Counted from the first letter of the stretch, positions 1 through 11,354 are shown. The stretch: DNA of 64,000 bases from Cucumis sativus (GCF_000004075.3 NW_022279527.1:43958-107957), one strand, 5' to 3'. Numbers and translations are program-made. The notes: a model not told the origin generated them from the letters alone.

Positions 1-1526
1 ATTCCTATCCATTTTCAAGTTACATTTCAGCCACACTAACAAATGGGTCTCAATGAATTTAGCAAATTCAAGCACATTAATTTCCTTTCTTTCTTTATGA
101 AGGCTGTATTTCTTTGTTATCATCTCATGTTTGGCCCACCATCCATATTCCAATAGGATTTCCACTTCCTTAGATAAAGCCGTCAATTTATTTTTCTTTG
201 AGGTATAATGGGCCTCATCCCTTACTTTTGCAATCAGCCCAAAAAGCAACATTTTGGCCCACTTTTGATTAAATTCTTTCCCTAATTTCCATCCCACGTG
301 ATATACTTTAACCATTGAGGTTTGCATGTGCCAATCCTTCTCCTAGCCTCCACTTTGTTTTCCTGGCCATTTATTAGGAATTTGATCCCCAATTTCTCCA
401 CCTAAGCCAAGCCCATTTGAGAAAATCTGGCCCTTTTCATTTAATTTCAGCCACTAAACAAATCATAACTACTATTGTCTCTAATTTTTCGCCTTAACGT
501 CTGACGCTTCACGTGGGTTGAAGAATCGTTTTTCTTCAAGAAATCTTCCCCCTCCTTTCTGAATTTTTTTGTCCGTAGCTGCTCACTCCCTCTGCAAATA
601 TCAAAGCATTCTTCCCGACAATTTCGATCTGACTTGCAGCCTCGTTGCTATCCGCGTTCCGACAAACTCCCTTTGTGCCTTAGGTCGACTACCTCCAACG
701 CACCCTGTCTCCATCTCCTCTTCCTGTAACTGGACTTTTCGACAATCCATCTTCTTCTTTTTTTGGCCACCGGTGACCGACTCAGAATCTTTCCTCCGCC
801 GCGGTTTCTGTTCATCCCCGCCTCGATTTTCTGTCACAACCCAATATGTTTCCATTCGCCAGCCTCTCTATGATCCCTGTACTAATTCCATTGCCATTTT
901 CTTCCTTGTCGTTACCCATTCTATCTTACTCCGATGACCTTCGAAATTCCTTTATTCATCTTCTTCATTGCCTAGCTTCCTCATCCCTTCCCTACTTTGA
1001 TATAACTCGCATGCCACAAAAGAAAGGCAAGGAAAGTAACGTACCTCAACAAAATCTTGGCCTATAATATGATCAGCCTCTCAATGTTGCCACTCCAATG
1101 AGCCGTTTCTTCTATTTTCACAGATCGTATCCAGGTCGACTTGTTCCACATAGGTACTGTTTGATTCTTCTTTTTGTTTTCTTCACTACCACCAAGTATC
1201 AATGATCGCTTCCTCAATCGTTTCTTTGCCTTCCTTCTCATCCATAGTGTTTGCCTCCTTTCCCATGCTTCCGCCTTCTCTGCTCTGGTGTTTCCATTTC
1301 CACCAAGTGTTTGTCTCTGACCACCCCACCCTTAGTCGTCGGCCATGGAATACACAGTTAGATTTGGCTTCCTCTTCCCTTCATCTTTTTCATGGTCGTT
1401 CTTCGATTCCTTCATCTTCAAGTCATTGTTCCATTTTTGTTTTTCTTCAACTTTAATTTTTTCTAGTTTCTTCTCCGCTCTTCTTTATCTCTTTGCAGCC
1501 CTTCAGAAAGCGTTTGATGTATTGTT
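1..1526. other. Unassigned segment, probably interior of a decayed gypsy element
   Basis: I recognise no protein domain here on either strand. The stretch from about 490 to 1526 is pyrimidine-rich on the plus strand, which produces Ser/Phe/Leu-rich open frames that look like composition artefacts. Because a minus-strand gypsy gag start, primer-binding site and LTR lie just to the right, this segment is most simply the continuation of that element's interior, but this is inference. Confidence 0.3.
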
Positions 1527-1895
1527 TTAGCACTCCTCTCTATTCTTTTTGCCTTGCAATCCACAATCCATTTTGCATATGCTCCCATGTCCATGGAGTT
1601 TCTCCCCTCTCATCCACCTCAAGTTTGCAATTAGCAGTCCATTTAAGTGCTTGCTCCCAAGTCCTCTCTCAACTGCGGTCGAGTCTTTTCCATCTTTCCT
1701 TTCATTTTCAACAACCGATCCCTCCGACGTAGCAGATTCTTCCCGTCGGCAACTAACATTGTTTTCTCGTAATTCCTCTGCTAGCCTTTCGATGCTTTTG
1801 GACAACTCCAAAGTTACATCTTTAAGTTCCCTAATGTCCTTCTCATTCTTCTCCAACCTCTCCTCCATTTGTTTTTGCATCCAAGCCCGTGTCAT
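1527..1895 (-). pseudogene. Ty3/gypsy gag N-terminal fragment
   Basis: The minus-strand frame has a Met at 1893-1895 followed by a charged, heptad-like stretch (MEERLEKNEKDIRELKD), the coiled-coil style seen at the N-terminus of many plant gypsy Gag proteins. It starts 15 bases downstream of a tRNA-Met primer-binding site, the expected position for gag. After about 90 residues the frame no longer resembles Gag and it stops at 1527. No capsid or zinc knuckle follows. Reading upstream of 1895 simply runs through the primer-binding site and LTR. Most likely a remnant of a once complete gag; certainty is moderate because N-terminal Gag sequence is poorly conserved. Confidence 0.5.
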
Positions 1896-1909
1896 CCCCA
1901 AGATGTTAC

Positions 1910-1922
1910 GGCTCTGATACCA
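1910..1922 (-). promoter_or_regulatory. Primer-binding site (initiator tRNA-Met)
   Basis: On the minus strand this reads TGGTATCAGAGCC, the standard complement of the 3' end of plant initiator tRNA-Met, where reverse transcription of LTR retrotransposons starts. It lies three bases inside the LTR end at 1926 and fixes the element's orientation as minus. Confidence 0.85.
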
Positions 1923-1925
1923 ATT

Positions 1926-2202
1926 TGTTAGGATCCCACCTAACAAGGATTACCTCAAGGAGAAAAGATGAACTCAAGAATACTTAAAATACATCCAAAC
2001 ATGAAATATATATTAGAAGATCTTAATAACAAGTAACAAGGAAAACTTTCTCAAAATTCTTCACACCTCTCTCCAACCCCTCTCCCACTATTTATAACAA
2101 AAAGAACTAACCAACTTACCATCTATTTACTATATGACCTTACTAACAACCATTTTCATTTTCTCCTAATAATCCACTATTTTTCTATCTAGGGTCCTTA
2201 CA
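1926..2202 (-). mobile_element. 5' LTR of a gypsy element, inserted in copia pol
   Basis: The left edge begins TGTTAGGA, right next to the primer-binding site. The right edge ends TCCTTACA, giving near-perfect terminal inverted repeats with one mismatch and a length of 277 bp. On the minus strand a TATAAATA box lies around 2090-2097. The first bases beyond the right edge continue a copia reverse transcriptase in frame (AFLHG), so the LTR appears to have landed inside that older copia element. The matching 3' LTR would lie left of the window. Confidence 0.55.
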
Positions 2203-3230
2203 CATTTCTTCATGGTGATCCTCAAGAAGGGTGTATATGGCAACCACTTGGGTTTGTTGCTCAGGGAAGAATGGAAAGGCGTGTCGCCTTTGTAAATCTT
2301 TGGATGGACTAAAACATAGTCCACAGGCTTGGTTTGGAAAATTTATTAAGGTGATCGAAAGTTTTGGAATGCAAAAGAGCACGTTAGATCATTCAATCTT
2401 TTTTAAAAAGATCCGAGAGTGGGGTGATCCTAATCGTAGTATATGTTGATGCAATTGTGGTTGTTGGTGATGATGCTTTAGATGTCCAGTCCCTGAAGAC
2501 TTTTCTCTATTGCCAATTCCAAATAAAAGATTTGAGCATGTTGAAATACCTCCTAGGAATTTGAGGTAAAAACAGGCAAGAAAGCAATACTATTATCACA
2601 GAGAAAATATGAACTTGTTGACTGAAACATGGAAGGTAGGTGCCAAGCCATGTAGTACCCCAACGATGCCTAACTTATAGCTCACAAAAGATGGAGAATT
2701 GTTGAAAGATCTTCAAAGATATAGGAGGTTAGAGGGAAAACTTAATTACCTTCCAGTGAATCGACTCGACATAGCCTATTTAGTGAGTATTATGAGCCAG
2801 TGTATGTCATGCCCTAAAGTTGATCATTCAGCTGCTTTGGAATGATTCAGTGTTATCTGAAGGCTGCTCTCGGGCATGATTTTATTATATAAGGATTATA
2901 GTCATACTAATATTGAATGTTTCTCAGATGTTAATTGGTAAAATCTAAAGAAGACAAAAGATCAACTTCAGGATATTTTGTTTTTGTTGGTGGCAATTTG
3001 ATGTCTTGGAAAAGTAAGAAACAAAATGTGGTGTCACATTCAAGTGCATAATAAAAAATATAGAGCAATTGCACAGTTTTTGTGTGAATTGGATATATCA
3101 AATTGATTTGGATATATCAACTTTTTTACTATTGTTGAGTTGGGATTTGAAATCACCACACCAGCAAAATTGTGGTGTGATAATCAAGCAGCACTTGATA
3201 TCGCATTTAATCCGGTGTTCCATGAAGTTA
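2203..3230 (+). pseudogene. Ty1/copia pol fragment (RT and RNase H)
   Basis: Plus-strand frames hold the second half of a copia reverse transcriptase and most of its RNase H. Visible motifs in order: AFLHGD (about 2203), SLDGLKHSP (about 2298), the active-site box as YVDA instead of YVDD (about 2443), LLGI, a RRLEGKLNYL connection segment (about 2725), and the RNase H DNQAA motif (about 3178). Frames shift several times and stops interrupt them, and the second catalytic Asp of YVDD is replaced by Ala, so the copy is dead. The N-terminal half (gag, protease, integrase) is missing, cut off by the LTR insertion at 2202. The right end stops abruptly near 3230 inside RNase H. Confidence 0.85.
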
Positions 3231-3235
3231 ATGAC

Positions 3236-3465
3236 AATTCTATCACTGGTTCTTTTTGTTCTATATCAAGTTCAATAGCTTTTACCTCAAGTTCCTCTGT
3301 ACGATCATCCTCTTCCACTACTTCCAATTCTCCCCATTTGCTTGAACAACTAACACTCTGAGTTCCTTCTGATCCTTCACCTTACATCTATGGCCTGCAC
3401 AAAATTTTCCTCACAACAAAAGCAGAGCCCTTTCTCACGTCTGGCTTGAAACTCAGCATCACAAA
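3236..3465 (-). pseudogene. Gypsy gag zinc-knuckle fragment
   Basis: Minus-strand translation gives RREKGLCFCCEEN followed, after a one-base frame change, by GHRCK and then KELRVLVVQ and an acidic tail (VVEEDD). This is the usual surrounding of the CCHC zinc knuckle at the Gag C-terminus of plant Ty3/gypsy elements. It lies in the opposite direction to both flanking pol fragments and is only about 230 bp long, so it is a piece of a mosaic rather than part of either neighbour. It could be a displaced piece of the minus-strand element at 1-2202. Confidence 0.6.
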
Positions 3466-3469
3466 AAGT

Positions 3470-5636
3470 CGTCTTGATGGTCCATGTGTTATTTGAATGG
3501 TTGGTGATGGCCTTTGGCTTATCCAATGCACCGAGCACCTTCATGAGGTTGATGAACCAGGTGCTCGTTTCTAAACCAGTTCATAGTGGTTTACTTTGAT
3601 GACATCCTCTTGTACAACAATAGTACTGAAGACCACATTCAGCACTTAAGAAAATTGTTCCAAGTCCTGGCCAAAACTGAACTGTACATTAATCCAAAGA
3701 AACGTACATTCCTCACCAAGGAAATTGTCTTTCTCGGCTTCGTAATCAAAGAAGGAAAAGTAGGTATGGAACCAAAGAAGACAGAAGCCATAAAGTCTTG
3801 GCCAATACCAACCTCCATCAAGGAGGTACAAGCCTTCCTTGGCTTGGCATCCTTTTACAGAAGATTCATCAGAAACTTCAGCTCAATAGTGGCCCCCTTA
3901 ACCGACTGCCTAAAGAAAGGGAACTATAAGTGGAACGAAGAGCAACAGCAGAGCTTTGAAGAGATAAAAAGAAGACTAACTTCCAGCCCTATTCTACAGT
4001 TGTCGAACTTCGCATCACCCTTTGAAGTAGCTGTTGATGCTTGCGGAACCGAATTGGAGCCGAGTTATCACAGCAAGGCCACCCTATTGAATACTTCAGT
4101 AAGAAGTTGAGCACAACAAGACAGTCCTGGAGCACTTACGAACAAGAGCTTTATGCCCTTGTCCGAGCACTCAAACAGTAGGAACATTACCTCCTATGCA
4201 GGGAATTTGTACTCCTAACGAACCGCTTCTCTTTGAAAGATCTCTAGTCACAAAAGAATATTACTCGGATGCACGCACGATGGATCTCCTTCCTACAAAG
4301 GTTCGACTTTGTCATTAGGCACCAAAATGGTAAGGAGAACAAGGTGGCAGATGCACTATCCAGGAAGAGCTCCTTACTCACTATTCTATCCATGGAGATC
4401 GAGGCATTCAAACACTTACCTAACCTATATGGGGAAGACGTTGACTTCGCCATGACATGGACCAAATGCAGCCACTACACCAAGGCGGAAGACTTCCATA
4501 TAATGGAAGGATATCTATTCAAAGGAGATCAGTTGTGTATCCCACACACATCACTTCTAGAAGCACTACTAAAAGAGGCTCATTCAGGAGGATTGGCTGG
4601 ACACTTCGGGCAGGATAAAACTTTTGAAATAATCTTTAAGAGATACTACTGGCCTTAATTAAGAAGATACTGTAACAACTTTATTAAAAGGTGCCCTATT
4701 GCCAAAGAGCTAAAGGTTCAAGTATAAACGCAGGCCTGTACTCACCATTACCTACCCCAATTTCCATTTGAGAAGATCTATCAATTGATTTCGGGCTCTG
4801 ATTACCAAAAACTCAAAGGCAGTATGACTGAGTCATGGTTGTAGTCGACAGATTCAGTAAAATGGCACACTTTGTGGCTTGTAAGAAGTCAAATGATGCC
4901 ACCTACATAGCTAATTTATTCTGTCGAGAGATAGTTCGGCTGCACGGAGTACCAAAGACCATTTTTCTAATCGGGATGTCAAGTTCCTAAGCCATTTCTG
5001 GAAGACATTATGGAGCAAATTTGACACAACCTTGAATGAAATATAGCACAACATCACACCCTCAAACAGATGGCCAAACAGAAGTTACAAATAGAACTGT
5101 CGACAACTTAATATGCTGTCTTAGTGGATCCAAACCAAAACAGTGGGACTTAGCTCTTGCACAGTCAGAATTCGCCTTCAACAATATGAAGAATAGATCA
5201 ACCGGCAAATGTCCATTTGAGGTCGTATACACAAAACAGCCAAGACTAACAACCTTTGACCTAGCATCACTCCCCACAACTATTGACACTAGCTCAGAAG
5301 CAGAAAAGATGGTAGAAAAGATTCAGAATTTACACGAAGAAGTCCATAACCACCTAAAAGAATCAACTCAGTCCTACAAAAAGGCAGCAGACAAAAAGAG
5401 AAGACAAGCTACCTTTACTGAGGGAGACTTAGTAATGATTCACCTCAGAAAAATTCGATTTCCAACTGGAACACAAACTGAAAGACAGACAATTAGGACC
5501 ATTTCGTGTCCTAGAAAAGATTTGAGATAACGCTTACAGAATTGAACTACCACCAGACTTGCACATTCATCCTATTTTTAACGTGGCAGACCTGAAACAG
5601 TACTATGCCCCAGATGATTTCTGCCTTGTCAACTAA
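3470..5636 (+). pseudogene. Ty3/gypsy pol: RT, RNase H, integrase
   Basis: The frames run from mid reverse transcriptase to the end of pol. In order: [13 protein letters not shown] (about 3508), the YFDD catalytic box (about 3589), FLGLASFYRRF, the RNase H start VAVDACG (about 4030), ADALSRK (about 4350), the integrase zinc finger region (about 4579-4700), a core Asp context SIDFG (about 4787), SHPQTDGQTEVTNR (about 5051), and a C-terminal FNVADLKQYY (about 5577). The stop at 5634-5636 lies 24 bases before a polypurine tract and 3' LTR. Gag, protease and the first half of RT are absent. Stops and frameshifts occur between domains (about 3575, 4080, 4660, 5000, 5470). It is a 5'-truncated, dead element. 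Confidence 0.9.
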
Positions 5637-5660
5637 GTCACTCGGGTCGAGTTCCATGCT

Positions 5661-5671
5661 AGGGGGTGGAA
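5661..5671 (+). promoter_or_regulatory. Polypurine tract of the gypsy element
   Basis: AGGGGGTGGAA lies immediately 5' of the LTR start at 5672. This purine run is where plus-strand DNA synthesis of an LTR retrotransposon is primed. Confidence 0.75.
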
Positions 5672-5894
5672 TGATGTAATATAGAATGCCATGGCTAAAC
5701 AGCTGTAGTTAGTTAGTAAAACAGTTTAAATAATTAAACTGTTTAGCTGTTAAGACTGCAATTAAAACTGTTTCATAAAAACAGTTATTTCAACTACTTG
5801 TAACTACTTACAATCCTCAATATATACTCCATCTCTTAGCCACTATTGGTGGAGAATTCATTGTGAAAAACTAAGTCCAACTTGAATTACATCA
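5672..5894 (+). mobile_element. 3' LTR of the gypsy element (223 bp)
   Basis: The segment begins TGATGTAAT and ends ATTACATCA, a perfect 9-bp terminal inverted repeat, and starts directly after the polypurine tract. The interior is rich in CAGTTT repeats and has a TATATA run near 5820. No matching 5' LTR is present upstream, which agrees with the pol being cut within RT. The five bases after it (GTTTA) would be the right target-site copy. Confidence 0.85.
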
Positions 5895-6012
5895 GTTTAT
5901 TAAGTCTGTTGATTTGTGGATGAACTAAAACATATACATCTTTTCTAAAAAGGATAAAAAAAACTTGCATAAGTTTTCATTTTCACAACTCTATGATTTG
6001 TGATCAATGCAG

Positions 6013-6079
6013 CAAGGAGCAGCTGGCAAACAAATTTCTTTATGCCATAAATGCGGATGCTGGTTTTGATCTAAGCTAA
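6013..6079 (+). pseudogene. UPL6: Last exon of a UPL6-type HECT E3 ubiquitin ligase
   Basis: After a plausible acceptor (ATGCAG at 6007-6012) the frame reads KEQLANKFLYA, then INADAGFDLS, then a TAA stop at 6077-6079. This matches my memory of the extreme C-terminus of plant UPL6-like HECT ligases, including the final hydrophobic residues characteristic of the HECT C-lobe. The catalytic Cys and the rest of the HECT domain are not in the window: a gypsy element ends only 118 bp upstream. It is therefore a single-exon relic. The exon is short (22 codons), so assignment rests on one motif. Confidence 0.55.
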
Positions 6080-7169
6080 TGGTAAGTCGTACCCTGCTCA
6101 ATATTCCTTCTATTCTCCACTTCATCCTTCGCCTTGGCCATAATTTCCAATCATACATGGAATTTACTTTGGTTGATTATTTTTTCTTTCTTTTGGATAA
6201 GGATATCCTGGTCTTGCCCTTATCATGGAAGATTCTTGTATATCTTTCATCCCATACTTTGGTTGAATTTTGGAACATTAATGTATCGCCTGACATTCAT
6301 AAATACACTGTCATAATTTTAAATCTGCTGTCTTCCTACATTATGCATGTTTTTCTGTTATTGAAGATGCTGCCCGGTTGTGCTAAAAGTTCTCAGTCAC
6401 ATTCTAAATTTTTCTTTAGTTCTCAAGCAGTCATGTTAAAAGATCTCAATCACATTAAGTGATTTTTGACAGGATGTTGTTGTTTTACCCTTCTTCTTGT
6501 TGATATACCTTTCGTACATCCTTTCATCCCTAATCTCATCCTCGACCACAACCACTGCTTTGACCACGATCGTCTCTCCGAAGATTTGTGAGGTATGTTC
6601 TTGGATTGGTTTGACATTCTACTTTTCTCCCATTCTCAATAAATACTAATCACCGCTTCATCTCTAATCTCATCCTCGGCCATGCCCTGATTTTGTCTAA
6701 TTTTGTTTTCTGTTATTTTGTGAAATTCTTATTTTTCTTGTGATCTTTACATGTAGAGATAGGAAGAAATATCATGCTCCAAATACTAGTCCTTATGTTT
6801 CAATTGGCGTTAGATTTATTTATGTGTCCCAAGAAAATCGATCACATTGCACGATACCTTGAGCTCCTTCGGTAAAATCTGAATCAAAAGTGCCTCCACT
6901 ACTCATTGTAAACATTGATCAGTCGATTAAGGATCCTCTAGAATCTGATCTTAATACCGCTTTCAGACAAGGGAGGATTTAATTACTGAGAAACAAGTCT
7001 CTTTATTTCCCTCACAAGCTCGACAATGTGAAGTTCCAGATCGCTTGAAGTCAATTGTTGAGCAATGTGGAACTACTTTGGTTTGAGTATAGAATAACTT
7101 GATCTTGGTTTTTCAGCCAATTATCTTTTAGGTTTGTTTTAGTGGATCACATGAGGTTCGACGAATGCT
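6080..7169. other. No gene recognised; AT-rich spacer
   Basis: Open frames are short and hydrophobic (for example around 6079-6462) and match nothing I know. A phrase of about 19 bases beginning TCTCTAATCTCATCCTCG occurs near 6530 and again near 6660. The segment may include former 3' flank of the UPL6 relic and the body of the LINE whose tail follows. Confidence 0.3.
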
Positions 7170-7553
7170 TTTATTATTTTGGCCCTCTAAAGTTCTTATG
7201 AAATATTCTGGTTCTAGTCACTCACTCAAGATCGAAGGATGACTTGGGAGGGATATTTTTTCAACAAAGCTGCATTGTTGTTAGCTCTCCCTTGGTGTTT
7301 CCTTCCATCTAGTTTGAAGTTTTTAGTCTGCAATTTTCAGCTGATTTTGGGCTTCTTGTTGAAAGGTTTTAAGTTCGCTTTGTTCTCAGTTTTCTATTGT
7401 TTTCTCAGGATTTTGATTGTTTTGTTCAATTTGTCTGTACTTTTGTTTTGGTCATTCTTTTCGCTCTTAGTATAATTCTCCTATAGTTTGAGCATTAGTC
7501 TCTTTTTTACTTACATCTTTAATAAAAAGGGTTGTCTCTGTTTCAAAAAAAAA
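7170..7553 (+). mobile_element. L1-type LINE 3' end with poly(A) tail
   Basis: The sequence TTTGAGCATTAGTCTC near 7488, then an AATAAA at 7521-7526, then a GTTTC run and an A tract at 7545-7553, is the usual terminal layout of plant L1 LINEs. No reverse transcriptase is attached, so the copy is strongly 5' truncated. The left limit is a guess. Confidence 0.45.
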
Positions 7554-8678
7554 TATGAACAATTATTTTCAGAAAAAGGCGCCTGATTAATATGTTTGTC
7601 AAATTTCGAGAAGAGGGATATAAGGACTAATTTTTTATAGCAAAAGTTAATCATAGATTAACAGTTGGGGAGTAATTTTAAGAAAATAAAATAACCTCTC
7701 TGAATTCTATACCTCTACATTGTGAAAATTGAGGCTAAATGACGGGGTTCTGACCAAGTATACATTTATATTAAGTTTCTTCTCTCAAAGCTTATAAAAT
7801 ACATGCCAATTGACATAAAAATGAAGAAAACTTAATGATAAAAAGACTTGGTGGGTTGGGTCCAAAAGTTTTCTTACCCCAACCCATGAACCCTAGATAG
7901 TTTTATGTCGCAAGTTGGTAAAGATGGAGTTACTGTACAAAATAATTCCTTTGAGGTAGTTTGGGTTTGATTATCACTCACATTGAGGAATGCAACCGTA
8001 CATGGCTGATCCAAATTGCCACATCAGCTAAAAGTACTACCTTTAGGAACTAGTTCGAAGTTTCATTCTTTCATAATAAGAATCATAACTTTTCATGAAT
8101 ATGTGAAAAGTTACATTGTAATTCCAACCTTCGAAGGACCAAGTATTTAAACAACAACAACTCTCCCAGCATATTTTCGAAGAGATTTTTGGAATTGGTT
8201 TCAGAACAAGCTTATCTTTTATTTTTGATTGAATACAACAAATATATTTATGTTTATATGCTGAGGAAGCAAGGCTATTCAAGGTAGCTTCTCATCTAAG
8301 ATATATTGATGTCTATCCAATGAGAGGAGTTTGGCATCCTAAGAATCCCGAGAAGACTTTAGTCTTTGCTCATTGGGATTTCTAAATGGAAAAGCTCAGA
8401 GTATTTCTTCAATTTATTTTTTGTTACCTGTATATAAGTTAGAAAGGACCATTCCTAGAGTAATAAATTAGAGCTTCTTTAGTAGGAAAGAAAAAGATTA
8501 ATAAACTCTATAGGTTGTTGATGAAATATTAAATGATATTAAAATGAGTGATTTCTATTGCCTTCTCTGAATCTGTAGAACCACTTTTCATTTCACATGG
8601 GAGGACTATTTGTTATATTCTTTATATTAGAATATTGAATTAATTAGAAAGTTGACTTTGATTTTCTTTTCCATTCAG
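7554..8678. other. No gene recognised; AT-rich
   Basis: No recognisable coding region on either strand. A plus-strand stretch at about 8265-8380 stays open (SHLRYIDVYPMRGVWHP) but I cannot identify it. The last part ends in CCATTCAG at 8671-8678, which serves as splice acceptor for the next exon. Confidence 0.3.
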
Positions 8679-8822
8679 ACAGTTCCATTAGGTTATGGGC
8701 ACTAAGTGGTGAAACATTGATGGAGATGGTTGGTGACACTTCCATTGTGTATTCAGTGGATTCACATGCTTCCGAAGTCATTGTTAGTGGGAGTGAAGAT
8801 TGTTCGGCAAAGATATGGAAAG
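8679..8822 (+). pseudogene. PLAA/DOA1-like WD40 gene, exon a
   Basis: The exon starts after CCATTCAG and ends at AAAG before a GT. It encodes SSIRLWALSGETLMEMVG, then SIVYSVDSHAS and VSGSEDCSAKIWK, two WD40 blades in the order and wording of plant phospholipase A2-activating protein (PLAA; yeast Doa1/Ufd3), a Cdc48 cofactor in ubiquitin recycling. This exon has no lesion. It reads in phase into the exon at 12923, so the two belong to one former gene. The intron between them, about 4.1 kb, is filled by a gypsy element and a solo LTR. Earlier WD40 exons are not found upstream. Confidence 0.8.
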
Positions 8823-8849
8823 GTTAATACTTCAATCTATAGGAGTTCG

Positions 8850-9587
8850 TCAGTTTTTGTTATTCCTTTCTTCTTCTTCTAGCGTGGAGTTATAGACCAC
8901 TATATCGTCCAGATAGACCACCACAAACTTGTTAAGGTATTCATGGAAGACCTGGTTCATTAGCGTACAGAACGTTGCAGGCGCATTGGTAAGACCAAAT
9001 GGCATGACAAGGAACTCGAACGCCCCATACCTCGTAACGCATGTGGTTTTGGGCTCATCCTCTTTGGCAATTCTTACTTGATAATAGCCCGATCGCAGAT
9101 CTAGCTTCGAGAAATACTTTGCTCCATGAAGGCGATCAAACAGGTCATTGATTATTGGTAGCGGATATCTGTTGCGGACCGTGATCTTGTTTAGGGCGTG
9201 GTAGTCGATGCACAACCGCATACTTCCATCGTTCTTCTTCTGGAAAAGGACTGGAGCTCCATATGGAGCTTTTGCAGGCCTCACAAATCCTGCGTTCAGC
9301 AGTTCGTCCAGTTGTTTCCGAAGTTCGGCCAACTCCGGCGCCATACGATAAGCATTCTTCGCAGGCGGCTTTGCCCCTGGCAGCAATTCGATCTCATGGT
9401 CGATCATTCTCCACGGAGGCAATGATTTCGGCAGGCTGTCTGGCATCAGATCCTTGTACTTCTCTAAGACACTCAGGATGTCTTTGGGGACTGTTTCCCT
9501 TGAGCTTTCCAACGACTCCAGTGGGATAGCCATAAAGGTTAAATCGTCACGAGCAAGGCCTTTCTTCAACTGCATAGCCGAGATCAT
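8850..9587 (-). pseudogene. Gypsy reverse transcriptase (truncated)
   Basis: The minus-strand frame contains the linker ([15 protein letters not shown]), [70 protein letters not shown] and the YLDDIVVY catalytic box, all intact in one frame. It stops right after the box ([10 protein letters not shown]) at 8850-8880, so the thumb, RNase H and integrase are missing. A single TAG at about 9587 separates it from the protease frame upstream. High similarity to family motifs suggests a young insertion later truncated. Confidence 0.9.
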
Positions 9588-9968
9588 CTATATCCCATAT
9601 GGCTGACGAATCTCCGTTTGAACAACAGTAGGCGTTGTTCCAGTAATCACTAGACATTTGGCTAGTGGCATTGGTATGACTTGATGCTCAAGTAGAAACT
9701 CCATACCTAGTACCACGTCGAAGTCATCCATCTTTGCAACCACCAAATCTATGGGACCGCTCCACTCTCCCATCCTCATGGTCGTTCGTTTTACCAACCC
9801 GACGATAGGTAGGGCAACTGAGTTCACGGCCTTCATTTTTTCTGCGTCTTTCTTCCAACGGAGATTCAGTCGTCTGGCTTCCGCTTCTGCAATGAAGTTA
9901 TGAGTAGCACCAGAATCCACCATAGTGCTCTTGGGTGGCTTCTGGTTGACCCAACAGTCTACGTACAT
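9588..9968 (-). pseudogene. Gypsy aspartic protease
   Basis: The frame carries the retropepsin active site VDSGATHNF near its N-terminus and a second-half motif VVLGMEFLLEH, typical of Ty3/gypsy proteases, which cut Gag-Pol in the virus-like particle. It overlaps the gag frame in another phase by about 10 bases and ends at a TAG before RT. In an active relative gag, PR and RT would be one continuous frame, so both breaks are probably secondary mutations. Confidence 0.88.
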
Positions 9969-11354
9969 GAGACCATTCTTTGCCTGTCCACTGGTCTCCC
10001 CATCTTCTTCTGGAGCGATGACAGAAACTTTAAGGCCTCCATCCGAGGATTCTCACCCTCTTCTATCAGTCCAACGTCTCCTTCAGTCTGACTCAATCTA
10101 TCATCTGAGTCCGAGGCTAGGGTAGCTTGAAAAGCGTTGAAGGCGGTACGGTTGGGGCACTCTCTGGCAAGATGGGGCCCTTTACATATGAAACAACTGA
10201 TGGAACGACCGGAGTTGTTCTGATTGTTTGGTCCTCGCCAGTTGTTTCCTGTATTCGCTTGGAAGGGCTTGCGATCTCCACCTTGTCGCTTGTCTCCCTC
10301 TGCAGTCTTCGGGGAATTTGGGCGGTTGTTTCTGTTTCCTCCAGAGGAGGAAGCTTGATGTCGTCTTGCATCTTGAGATTCGCTAGATAAGTCAAACAAC
10401 CGTTCAGCCACTGCGTATGCTGACGTGAGGTCTTGAATTCGTTTCTCATACAACTTGGTCCTAGCCCACGGCTTCAAGCCCTCGACAAAACATAAAACTG
10501 TCTTTCTGGTCATGTCGCGTATGTCCAACATCACCCCCGCAAACTGTTTCACGTAGTCCTGAATGTTTCCCGTGTGCTTCAATTCACGCAGCTTCCGTCG
10601 GGCTAGAATTTCGACATTCTCAGGGAAAAATTGCGAACGAAGTTCTCCTTTTAGGGCATCCCACGTGTCGATTGTGCAACGCCCTTCTTGAATGTCCATG
10701 TATCGACCTCCACCATAACTTCGCATCTTCTGACAGATGCATGGTTGCCAACGTCACCTTGGCCTCTTCAGTAATTGTGTTCGTGGCTTTGTAATACTGC
10801 TCGACATCAAAGATGAAGTTTTCCAATGCCTTGGCATCTCTCGCCCCACAGAAGGGCTTGGGCTCAGGAACCTTGATTCTGCCCACAGGAATGGCTCCTC
10901 CAGCTGGAGCCTGGTTTGCTAGTTCTCGTATAGTAAGGTTCACCCTCGTGTTTACCTATGCGAGCTCATTCCTCACGACATCGAGGGTTGCTCGAAAATC
11001 CTCTGTCATGCCGTTGATCATCTCCAACATGTTCTTTTGCGAGTTATCAAGCTCCATAACTCGTTCTTCCATCTGGGCAATAGAGCCCGATGAACTGGCC
11101 CCAAGCTCGTAGGCGACATTTCCCGTTTCATTACTCGGGACTCTAGAGTGTCGACTCTAGTCAGTAACTCTTGGATGGGTAGTCCGTCAAGGCGATCGAC
11201 ACGGCTTCAATGCCATCAGCTTTCTTGGCAATATCCTCAAGCCGCTGTTCCAAGAACGGATGGAATCAGGAACTTCCACCAGGTAGAGCATCTGCTCTTC
11301 GATTCCCACAAGTCGCTCATCATGGGTCTTGCTAGACTGTTTCGCCACCGACAT
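9959..11354 (-). pseudogene. Gypsy gag with CCHC knuckle (frameshifted)
   Basis: Gag starts at the ATG at 11352-11354, 34 bases after the primer-binding site (MSVAKQSSKTHDERLVGIEE). Frames then shift: the capsid region IRELANQAPAG to WWRSIHG is at about 10720-10943, and AWDALKGELR-like residues to YVKQFAGVMLDIRDM and CFVEGLKPW lie at about 10450-10690. The zinc knuckle CFICKGPHLARECPN is at about 10150-10195. At least two frameshifts and one stop separate these pieces. The order is normal for a gypsy element: gag, protease, RT. Confidence 0.88.

Noticed and set aside
569-1732. Plus-strand open frames as genes
   Set aside because: Pyrimidine-rich low-complexity translation, several starting at non-ATG codons, no domain, beside a minus-strand gypsy gag.
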